Shown here in pieces: positions 6,652 through 12,051 of a DNA stretch of 12,051 bases. The stretch is from UBA5336 sp039198685 (GTDB taxonomy: Bacteria; Pseudomonadota; Alphaproteobacteria; Caulobacterales; Hyphomonadaceae). The position numbers and the translations under genes are program-made. The notes beneath the pieces are model-generated. The model worked only from the letters and a program-made list of their open reading frames with translations, did no database searches and was not told where the DNA came from. Positions within the stretch are counted from its first letter, which is position 1; each line of letters starts with the position of its first letter. The DNA is taken from positions 1-12,051 of the forward strand of contig JBCCTK010000098.1 of assembly GCA_039198685.1 (NCBI GenBank), read 5' to 3'.

Positions 6652-7056
6652 GTGGCCGCCTCTCCCGCCCTGCGCAGACTGAAGCGCCGCTCTGAGTTTC
6701 TGGCCGCCAGGAACGGTTTTTCGGAGCGGCGTAAATCTTTGGTTGTGCAATCGCGAGATCGCGAAGATGGCGAGAATTGGATCGGCGAAGGTTATACGGC
6801 CACAAAGAAAGTCGGCCATGCCCCTGCCCGCTCGCGCGCGAAGCGCCGTTTGAGGGAAGCGGTCCAAAAACTCTTGCCGGAATACGGCGTACCTGGCGCA
6901 GACTATGTATTTATCGCCCGCGGCATCACGGGCCGCGTTGACTGGGTCCATTTGCTTGACGATATGAAAAGCGCCCTGATAAGCCTCGCGCCTGTTTTGA
7001 GGCCTGCGCAAACCTTGTCCGCAGAAGCCCCTGACATCGCAAACAAGAAGACCTGA
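6652..7056 (+). CDS. rnpA: Ribonuclease P protein component
   Basis: The 134-residue basic protein binds the catalytic RNase P RNA and helps it process 5' ends of tRNA precursors. It opens with LRRLKRRSEFLAARNG (8-23), typical of RnpA. The core reads GYTATKKVGHAPARSRAKRRLREA (47-70, quoted here only as landmarks around Lys52-Lys53 and Arg65-Arg66). In most RnpA proteins this helix holds the RNR motif (R-N-R-x-K-R-R-L-R-E); here the Asn is Ser (Arg60-Ser61-Arg62). The frame runs open to an ATG at 6541, which would overlap rpmH. The GTG at 6652 is the better start because GAAGGGGG ends 5 bp before it and family similarity starts just after. yidC begins 3 bp after its stop, with no yidD between. 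Confidence 0.93.
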   Translation: MAASPALRRLKRRSEFLAARNGFSERRKSLVVQSRDREDGENWIGEGYTATKKVGHAPARSRAKRRLREAVQKLLPEYGVPGADYVFIARGITGRVDWVHLLDDMKSALISLAPVLRPAQTLSAEAPDIANKKT

Positions 7057-7059
7057 GCC

Positions 7060-8919
7060 ATGCAGCCCCAAGCGCCGAACGATCCTGATCAGACCCGCAA
7101 CCTGATCCTCGCCATGGTGCTTATGCTCGGCGTGCTGTTCCTTTACCAGACGTTTTATCTCGGCCCACAGCAGGAAGCCCGCCAAGCCGCGCAGGAAGCA
7201 ACCGCAGCGCGGGAAGCGCAGATCGAGGCCCAGCGTCAGGAGTTGGGGATCGAAACGCCAGTCATAGCGGAAACGGTGGAGGAGGCCCTGGAAGCCGATG
7301 TCCGCATTCCGTTTGACGGCCCCAGTGTTGACGGCTCTGTCAATCTGACCGGCGCGCGCATCGATGATTTAAATCTTAAACGCCACTTCCTTACCATCGA
7401 GCAGGAAGCTGAGCTGCGCTTACTGCGCCCTTCCAACGCTGAGAACGGCTATTTCGCAACGTATGGCTGGGATCAGTATGACCCGGCCGAAGGCGCCATC
7501 ATTGGGAGGGCCATTGGGATCAATTCTGCCTGGGAGCAGGTTTCTGGAAGCCAGTTGACCGAAAACTCTCCGATCACGCTGCGCCGCGTGCGCGGGCCGC
7601 TCACATTCGAACGGACCATTTCCCTGGATGAAAATTACCTGTTCACCTATGCTGATCGCGTGGTGAATACGGCGGGAACGGCGATTACCCTTCGCCCCTT
7701 CGGACTGATCCAGCGCCAGGGCGACTACCGGGAGTTCCTGGAAGCCACCGACCCTGGATCAGCAGCCGCCAGCGCCATCGTCCACCAGGGCCTGATCGGC
7801 GTGATCGATAGCGATCTGAAATTGCGCAGCTATAAAAACCTATCCCAGGGCAAAGGTATAAAGGGCAATTCTGACGCCGAATCCGCCGGTTGGATCGGCC
7901 TGACAGACAAGTACTGGATGGCTGCGCTGGTCCCGCGTCAGGGAGAAGCATTTACCGCCTCATTCGAATTGTCCCAGCTGACTGGCGAGTCCCCGCTGTA
8001 CCAGATCCGCACGGAGGGCGCGCCCGTTACGGTGCCTGCGGGCGGTGAGATCACGATCGAGCATTATGTCTTCGCCGGAGCCAAGGAGCTTGCCGTTCTG
8101 CGCGACTATGAAAACGAACTCGGTTTGCCACGGTTCGATGACGCTATCGATTGGGGCTTTCTCTATTTCCTGACCAAGCCGTTTTTTAACATTTTGCTAT
8201 GGTTGAAGAGCATGATCGGCTCCTTTGGCTGGGCCATTCTGGCGTTTACAGTACTCGTGAAAATCCCACTCATCCCGCTCTACAATCAAAGCTACAAGTC
8301 CATGGCGAAGATGAAGCTGCTGGCTGAGCCGATGAAGGAAATTCAGGAGAAGTACAAAGATAACCCGCAGGAACGCCAAAAGCAGGTCATGGCCCTTTAC
8401 CAGCGTGAAAAGGCCAATCCCCTGGCTGGCTGTTTGCCTATTCTTGCGACCATTCCAATCTTTTATGCGCTTTATAAGACCCTCTTCGTAACGCTGGAAA
8501 TGCGCCATGAGAGCTTTGGTTATATCTCTGACCTGTCGGCACCAGACCCGCTTGTTCTTGGAAATCTGTTCGGACTTCTGGATATTCCGGCGACCGACGT
8601 TCGCAGCATCTTCATCCTCGGCATCGTTCTGGGTGTGGGGATCTTACCAATTCTCTATGGCTTGACGATGTGGGCCATCCAGTCCCTCAATCCGCCACCA
8701 ACCGATAAGATGCAGCGCCAGATCATGATGTTCTTGCCGTTTATACTGACTTTTGTATTCGGAGGGTTCGCCGCAGGTCTGGTGCTCTATTGGGTCTGGA
8801 ACAACGCGCTGTCACTGGTGCAGCAATACTTCATCATGCGCCGGAACGGGGTTGAAACCCAGTTTGACAAGCTGATTGCCAGGCTTCGCGGACAGGGTGG
8901 TGAAAAACCAGCTGAATGA
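7060..8919 (+). CDS. yidC: Membrane protein insertase YidC
   Basis: The 619-residue insertase has the Gram-negative layout: an N-terminal anchor helix (about 15-33), an Ala/Glu/Gln-rich linker, a large periplasmic beta domain (about 90-355) and the conserved five-helix C-terminal core (about 360-600). The hydrophilic groove charge, usually Arg in E. coli, is Lys401 in VLVKIPLIPL. It is followed by the cytoplasmic coiled hairpin with SYKSMAKMKLL and then NPLAGCLPIL. Late helices include LPFILTFVFGGFAAGLVLYW and end near WNNALSLVQQYFIMRR. YidC inserts and folds inner-membrane proteins, alone or with SecYEG, and here sits in the usual rpmH-rnpA-yidC order. The ATG at 7060 directly follows the rnpA stop. 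Its stop overlaps the engB start by 4 bp (ATGA), so the two are translationally coupled. Confidence 0.97.
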   Translation: MQPQAPNDPDQTRNLILAMVLMLGVLFLYQTFYLGPQQEARQAAQEATAAREAQIEAQRQELGIETPVIAETVEEALEADVRIPFDGPSVDGSVNLTGARIDDLNLKRHFLTIEQEAELRLLRPSNAENGYFATYGWDQYDPAEGAIIGRAIGINSAWEQVSGSQLTENSPITLRRVRGPLTFERTISLDENYLFTYADRVVNTAGTAITLRPFGLIQRQGDYREFLEATDPGSAAASAIVHQGLIGVIDSDLKLRSYKNLSQGKGIKGNSDAESAGWIGLTDKYWMAALVPRQGEAFTASFELSQLTGESPLYQIRTEGAPVTVPAGGEITIEHYVFAGAKELAVLRDYENELGLPRFDDAIDWGFLYFLTKPFFNILLWLKSMIGSFGWAILAFTVLVKIPLIPLYNQSYKSMAKMKLLAEPMKEIQEKYKDNPQERQKQVMALYQREKANPLAGCLPILATIPIFYALYKTLFVTLEMRHESFGYISDLSAPDPLVLGNLFGLLDIPATDVRSIFILGIVLGVGILPILYGLTMWAIQSLNPPPTDKMQRQIMMFLPFILTFVFGGFAAGLVLYWVWNNALSLVQQYFIMRRNGVETQFDKLIARLRGQGGEKPAE

Positions 8920-9560
8920 GCGAAGACGCGCCTGAATTCGATGCTGAGACACTGGAATCAGGGCGCAAGCTTTTCTCAGGCCCAATCACCTTTGTTAAGG
9001 GCGTTGTAGAGCTGATTCACCTGCCGCCAGGTGATCGCAACGAGGTCGCCTTCGCTGGCCGCTCCAATGTCGGCAAGTCTTCCCTCATCAATGCCGTGAC
9101 AAACCGGAAAAGCCTGGCACGGACGTCGGCAGAGCCAGGCAAGACGCGCGAAATCAACTATTTCGACCTCGCCGAGGGCAAGGCCTGGCTCGTAGACCTG
9201 CCAGGTTTTGGCTATGCAAAAGTCTCCAAAGCTCAATCCGCCCATTGGATCGCCCTGACCAAAGACTATCTGCGCGGGCGCGCAGCCCTGCGCCGGGTCT
9301 TCCTGCTGATCGATATTCGCCGCGGGTTGATGCCAGCCGACACCGAAGTGATGGACCTGCTCGATGTGGCGGCGGTAAACTATCAGATCGTCCTGACAAA
9401 GGCCGACAAGGTGAAACCGACCCGCGCGGCTATTCTCAAGGGCGCGGTAGAGAATGAATTGAAGACCCATGCCGCCGCCCACCCTATCGTGCGGGTGACC
9501 AGTGCCGAAAAGGGTGTTGGTATCGCAGAGCTCCGCGCTGAAATTGCCAAATTGCTCTAG
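8916..9560 (+). CDS. engB: Ribosome-biogenesis GTPase EngB (YihA/YsxC)
   Basis: The 214-residue TRAFAC-class GTPase shows every G motif: P-loop GRSNVGKS (48-55), switch I with KTREINYF (76-83), G3 DLPGFGYAK (94-102), G4 TKAD (161-164) and a G5-like TSAEKG near residue 196. EngB is needed for a late step of 50S subunit assembly, and its coupling to yidC by a 4-bp overlap is common in proteobacteria. The N-terminal 20 residues are acidic and poorly conserved. Length is normal for the family. In several relatives argB follows; here a lipoprotein gene follows after 36 bp instead. Confidence 0.97.
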   Translation: MSEDAPEFDAETLESGRKLFSGPITFVKGVVELIHLPPGDRNEVAFAGRSNVGKSSLINAVTNRKSLARTSAEPGKTREINYFDLAEGKAWLVDLPGFGYAKVSKAQSAHWIALTKDYLRGRAALRRVFLLIDIRRGLMPADTEVMDLLDVAAVNYQIVLTKADKVKPTRAAILKGAVENELKTHAAAHPIVRVTSAEKGVGIAELRAEIAKLL

Positions 9561-9596
9561 TCGGGGCATAGGCTAAGCCCGAGCCAGGATGGGGCA

Positions 9597-10661
9597 ATGA
9601 GCTTGAGACCGTTCTATAGCTTAATGGGCCTAATGGCTGTTTTGGCCATGGCTGGATGCGGGATGGCAGGCTCCAGCAACCCGGAGCCGACAGGCCAGCC
9701 GTGGCGACTTTCAGACCATGCTGACCGGCTCCGGGCCGCCTCCTGCCCTGATGGTGTTGCATTTGAACGCGCCCCAGCCCTGACCATTAACGTTGTGTCG
9801 CTGGATATGTCCGGCCTGCAGCCCAACCGACACCTTTTCGGCAACACACGTGTCATTGGGGGCTGGGAACTCACAAGTGAGGACCCCACATTTGGCGGCC
9901 TTTCCGGTCTTGCCGTTTATCCGTCAGGCAATCTGCTCGCCGTCAGCGATCAGGGCGCTTTCATTTGGATCAATATTGAGAATAACGCTCCGACCAGCGC
10001 CCACATGGCGCCGATGCTCGGCCCCAGCGGCACGGCATTGGACGGAAAAGACGTAACGGACGCCGAGGGCGTCACCCTCGCTGACGGGCTTGCATTGGTC
10101 AGTTTTGAACGCAGCCACCGGATCGAAGCCTTTGACCTTGAGGGTTGCGGCGCTGCAGCCCGCGCTGCACGCATCGCTGACCTGCCCGACCAAGTGTATG
10201 GCCTCAGCGGCAGCATGCGGCCCACTGGGGGCGCCGAAGCGCTTTCGTATAGTCCTGGATTGAAGGAGCTTTTGATCGGGATCGAGTCTTCAGGAGGCTT
10301 CGGCCAACCCATGGGTCGCTTCGATGATGCCGGCGTCGCCGTGATGACCGACCGCCTGGAAGCGCCTGCCGAATTCGCATTGACGGGGCTGGATACCGCC
10401 CGGTTTCATCCGTTTGCACTTTTCCGTCACTACACCGCCCGTTCGGGCAACCGAAACATCATCGCCTATGTCGATGGCGCCGCCACACCACCCAATAGCC
10501 TGGTCGACCGGGTCCGCCTCGACCCTAGCGTGCCCGTTGACAATTTCGAAGGCATCGCCGTGCAGAATCTGGACACCCGGACCCAACGGATCTGGATCGT
10601 TTCAGACGATAATTTCTCAGAGCGCCAGCGTACGCTCATCATGGCCTTCGACATCAACTGA
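9597..10661 (+). CDS. Lipoprotein, esterase-like activity of phytase family
   Basis: The 354-residue protein starts with Arg4, a hydrophobic stretch (8-18) and LAMAGC with the likely lipidated Cys21. Met at the -3 position makes the lipobox slightly atypical. The mature part carries landmarks of the phytase-like propeller family (PF13449): FGGLSGLAVYPSGNLLAVSDQG (about 100-121, landmarks Gly101-Gly102 and Asp119), DAEGVTLADG, a GGAEAL segment, FEGIAV, and a closing RIWIVSDDNFSERQRT. Characterised function in this family is thin; a phosphatase/esterase acting in the periplasm or outer membrane is the usual proposal and is not shown by sequence. The ATG at 9597 has GGATGGGG just upstream. The 36-bp gap after engB suggests read-through from that operon. 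Confidence 0.82.
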   Translation: MSLRPFYSLMGLMAVLAMAGCGMAGSSNPEPTGQPWRLSDHADRLRAASCPDGVAFERAPALTINVVSLDMSGLQPNRHLFGNTRVIGGWELTSEDPTFGGLSGLAVYPSGNLLAVSDQGAFIWINIENNAPTSAHMAPMLGPSGTALDGKDVTDAEGVTLADGLALVSFERSHRIEAFDLEGCGAAARAARIADLPDQVYGLSGSMRPTGGAEALSYSPGLKELLIGIESSGGFGQPMGRFDDAGVAVMTDRLEAPAEFALTGLDTARFHPFALFRHYTARSGNRNIIAYVDGAATPPNSLVDRVRLDPSVPVDNFEGIAVQNLDTRTQRIWIVSDDNFSERQRTLIMAFDIN

Positions 10662-10675
10662 TCGTCACACACAAA

Positions 10676-10691
10676 GGGCTTATCAAAGCCC
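10676..10691. repeat. Short perfect inverted repeat between the lipoprotein gene and 6S RNA
   Basis: GGGCTT, a 4-base loop ATCA, then AAGCCC form a perfect 6-bp hairpin 14 bp after the lipoprotein stop. No T-tract follows on the + strand (GCGCAG comes next), so a strong intrinsic terminator is unlikely. On the minus strand the 3' side reads TTTGTGTG, only weakly U-rich. The TATCAA inside it lies at a suitable distance from the likely 6S 5' end to serve as a -10 box, so it may be part of the ssrS promoter. Confidence 0.4.
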
Positions 10692-10905
10692 GCGCAGCAC
10701 ACTAGGTTCGCATAGCTGAAAGGGCTGCGGCGTTCGGCAGGGCTCTTCAACTCCGGGGACCTTACATTCCGTAAGGGAGCTGGCACGCTGGCCGGGACCG
10801 TGGTCCCGGCTCATCTGGCGCCCACCTAGCTTGCTAGGGTCTACGGGAGTGAAAACAATGCCCACCGGCGCACGCGGTCCTTTGCGAACACAGAGTGCTG
10901 CCTAA
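10690..10905 (+). ncRNA. ssrS: 6S RNA
   Basis: A long closing stem joins 10694-10712 to 10883-10901: GCAGCAC pairs with GTGCTGC, CT with AG, and GTTCGCA with TGCGAAC (16 bp with two small internal bulges). Between them the sequence folds as expected of 6S RNA. There is an open central region with an ACTCCGGGGACC stretch, a strong apical hairpin at 10791-10810 (GCCGGGA and TCCCGGC arms), and a small hairpin on the 3' side of the bubble (CCTAGC, TT, GCTAGG; 10825-10838), matching the bubble hairpin known in E. coli 6S RNA. Position is the other strong clue: fau starts 17-20 bp downstream, the conserved ssrS-ygfA pairing. 6S RNA mimics an open promoter and sequesters the housekeeping RNA polymerase in stationary phase. 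Exact ends are estimated from the stem. Confidence 0.88.
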
Positions 10906-10921
10906 AGGAAAGGCCGACGCC

Positions 10922-11533
10922 ATGACCGACAAGGCTGCCCTGCGCAGGGACATGAAATTGCTTCGCGAGGAACTCCGGGCTCGCGATCCCGATGCGGGCG
11001 AGACGCTTGCGGCGAAATTTCCGATGAAACTCCTGGAGCGGTACGGCCCTGAAGTGGCGGGCTACATCGCCATTGGCGCCGAAATCGATGCCCTGCCCCT
11101 GATGACACGGCTGGAGAAGGCGGGCGCTGAGCTATCCCTGCCGCGTGTCGAGGCTGACGGATCGTTGAGTTATCGTCGCTGGTCGCCGGGCGAACCCCTC
11201 GCAGACGCCAAATTCGGTTTAATGGAGCCGTGCGACAGTGCACCATTGACCTCCCCGACCCTGATCCTGACGCCCGTATTGGCCTTCGATGGCATGGGCA
11301 ATAGGCTTGGCTATGGGAAAGGCCACTATGATCGCGCGCTTCAGCATCTGCGCAGTGAAGGGCGGGCTTTCGCGTGCGCCCTCGCCTTCCACGGCCAAAT
11401 GCTGGACGCTGTTCCGAGCGAAGCCCACGACCAACCCTTGGATTGGGCGATGACGGAAGCCGGCTCGGTGCCGCTCTTCATGATGCGCAATATGAAAGCG
11501 ATCTCATCGGTTGGTGGGGACAGCGCCGCCTGA
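10922..11533 (+). CDS. fau: 5-formyltetrahydrofolate cyclo-ligase
   Basis: The 203-residue protein (also called YgfA or MTHFS) converts 5-formyltetrahydrofolate to 5,10-methenyltetrahydrofolate using ATP. Visible family motifs are the basic N-terminal RRDMKLLREELR helix, AGYIAIGAEID (46-56) with the folate-site Glu, FGLMEP (98-103), and the hallmark TPVLAFDGMGNRLGYGKGHYD (117-137), which binds nucleotide phosphates and magnesium. Length is normal. The frame opens at a GTG (10895), but this lies inside the 6S closing stem; the ATG at 10922 has AAAGGAAAGG 8 bp upstream and is chosen. It is probably cotranscribed with the 6S RNA. Its last 30 bp overlap the end of a convergent small gene. Confidence 0.95.
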   Translation: MTDKAALRRDMKLLREELRARDPDAGETLAAKFPMKLLERYGPEVAGYIAIGAEIDALPLMTRLEKAGAELSLPRVEADGSLSYRRWSPGEPLADAKFGLMEPCDSAPLTSPTLILTPVLAFDGMGNRLGYGKGHYDRALQHLRSEGRAFACALAFHGQMLDAVPSEAHDQPLDWAMTEAGSVPLFMMRNMKAISSVGGDSAA

Positions 11534-11698
11534 TGCGGGCGCGAGCCCCGGCATGATCACCGACATGATCTCCTCATCGGAATAGACCTTGATTGGACTG
11601 TAGGCGAAGGCCTGCCCCATGACATAGACTACAAGTGAAGCAATCGCCGCTCCGGCCCAACGGCGACCATGCGCCACGTCTTTGTCATTGTTGTCCAT
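11504..11698 (-). CDS. Small single-pass membrane protein of unknown function
   Basis: I do not recognise this 64-residue protein. It has a charged N-terminus (MDNNDKDVAHGRR), one hydrophobic helix (about 14-33, AGAAIASLVVYVMGQAFAYS), then a short acidic segment (VYSDEEI) and a Pro/Gly/Ala-rich tail, so it would span the inner membrane once, N-terminus inside. In-frame ATGs also lie at 11722 and 11710; none has a good Shine-Dalgarno sequence. The start at 11698 is preferred because the CtrA-like box at 11731-11746 would place transcription start just ahead of it, giving a very short or absent leader. It overlaps the 3' end of fau tail to tail by 30 bp. Intact frame, start-proximal regulatory box and plausible topology support a real gene, but no homology is claimed. 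Confidence 0.5.
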   Translation of the reverse strand: MDNNDKDVAHGRRWAGAAIASLVVYVMGQAFAYSPIKVYSDEEIMSVIMPGLAPASGGAVPTNR

Positions 11699-11730
11699 GG
11701 CGAGGCGCATCGCAATGCCCATGCCAAAGG

Positions 11731-11746
11731 GTTAGCGAAGCGTTAA
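11731..11746 (-). promoter_or_regulatory. Candidate CtrA-binding box upstream of the small membrane protein gene
   Basis: Read on the minus strand, the site is TTAA, seven bases (CGCTTCG), then CTAAC. It differs at one position from the TTAA-N7-TTAAC consensus of the alphaproteobacterial cell-cycle regulator CtrA. It lies 33 bp upstream of the chosen ATG at 11698, where a -35-overlapping CtrA site would be expected for a short-leader transcript. A single site of this size can arise by chance, so this is a candidate only. Confidence 0.4.
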
Positions 11747-11757
11747 ACCATCCCGAC

Positions 11758-12051
11758 GGTGCTGTCAGTCTAATGCGAACCCGTCTCCAGCAGCGCAGGG
11801 GTGAAACCCTCTAGGCGGCCAAAAGCTGGCGCCATTCGAGAAGGGCTGCATCACGCTGGGTCTTGAAGGTCTGTCTCCGGTTGATGTGGCGATCGAGATT
11901 GAAGTGGTTGTGCAGTGAGGCATGGGTCGAGGCGAACTTTTGAAGGTGGCTCATCCTTCGAAATCTGCTCATCGCCCGCTCCCGTCGCCGGAACGGCAAG
12001 TGGCTGTTCTCAGCCCGGTTGTTGAGGTGACGACCGACCTCCTGGCGGTCG
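11758..12051 (-). mobile_element. IS6-family insertion sequence, partial (one end inside the window)
   Basis: The element is recognised by its transposase, which runs off the right edge. Its inner end is proposed at 11758, where GGTGCTGTCAGTC begins 53 bp beyond the transposase stop. IS6-family ends typically start GG..CTGT (for example GGCACTGT in IS26), and a 40-60 bp non-coding tail is normal. If correct, the 8-bp target duplication characteristic of the family would be ATCCCGAC (11750-11757). The other end and the second duplication copy are outside the window, so the boundary is an inference. Confidence 0.65.
11811..12051 (-). CDS. IS6-family transposase, C-terminal part (partial)
   Basis: The last 80 codons of a DDE transposase are visible, ending with TAG at 11811-11813; the start is beyond the right edge. 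The frame begins DRQEVGRHLNNRAENSHLPF, where NNRAENSH holds the catalytic Glu of the DDE triad (codon at 12009-12011). It continues FRRRERAMSRFRRM, LQKFASTHASLHNHFN and a final AALLEWRQLLAA. This block is diagnostic of the IS6/IS26/IS240 group (DDE_Tnp_IS240). The visible frame is intact. The two Asp residues and the N-terminal HTH lie off-window, so functionality of the copy cannot be decided. Confidence 0.92.
   Translation of the reverse strand, partial: DRQEVGRHLNNRAENSHLPFRRRERAMSRFRRMSHLQKFASTHASLHNHFNLDRHINRRQTFKTQRDAALLEWRQLLAA

Noticed and set aside
8976..9569. 197-codon minus-strand open frame opposite engB
   Set aside because: engB has all GTPase motifs on the + strand; the reverse frame has no recognisable fold.
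10791..10810. Strong hairpin considered as a rho-independent terminator
   Set aside because: It has no T-tract after it and sits in the middle of the 6S RNA fold as its apical hairpin.

Overview
The window looks like a piece of alphaproteobacterial chromosome, most likely from the Hyphomonadaceae/Maricaulales-Caulobacterales side. The clues are moderately high GC, a rpmH-rnpA-yidC-engB housekeeping block, a 6S RNA directly upstream of the 5-formyltetrahydrofolate cyclo-ligase gene, a near-consensus CtrA-type box, and an IS6-family transposase of the kind common in that class. The placement is an inference from gene content; no 16S rRNA or marker phylogeny is available here.

Left part (1-6281). 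The 3' end of a gamma-glutamyltransferase gene on the + strand meets a long minus-strand gene string head-on. Read in its own direction, from 6281 down to 253, the string holds: an exported DUF547 protein, a TVP38/TMEM64 (VTT-domain) membrane protein, a pyridine nucleotide-disulfide oxidoreductase, a HAMP sensor histidine kinase, the pseudouridine synthase RluA, and a TIR-domain protein with C-terminal membrane helices. Spacing is tight throughout (an 11-bp overlap, a 1-bp TAATG overlap, then gaps of 18, 7 and 55 bp). The six genes could therefore form one transcription unit running from the 6282-6494 intergenic region. The first three look like an envelope/redox module. The kinase has no response regulator in view. 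The TIR protein resembles a membrane-linked NADase-type effector.

Middle part (6282-9560). A divergent intergenic region carries a good promoter for rpmH, a 44-residue gene that is easily missed. It is followed by rnpA (GTG start), yidC and engB, packed with gaps of 22 and 3 bp and a 4-bp overlap. This is the ribosome/RNase P/membrane-insertion cluster that usually lies near the replication origin. yidD, often found between rnpA and yidC, is absent here.

Right part (9597-12051). A lipoprotein of the esterase-like-phytase family is followed by a 6S RNA gene recognisable from its 16-bp closing stem and internal hairpins, then by fau (ygfA). A small single-helix membrane protein gene lies convergent to fau, overlaps its 3' end, and has a CtrA-like box upstream. 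The window ends inside an IS6-family insertion sequence. Its inner end is proposed at about 11758, only 11 bp beyond the CtrA-like box.

No tRNA, rRNA, CRISPR array or prophage structure was seen. No gene-free stretch exceeds 300 bp.
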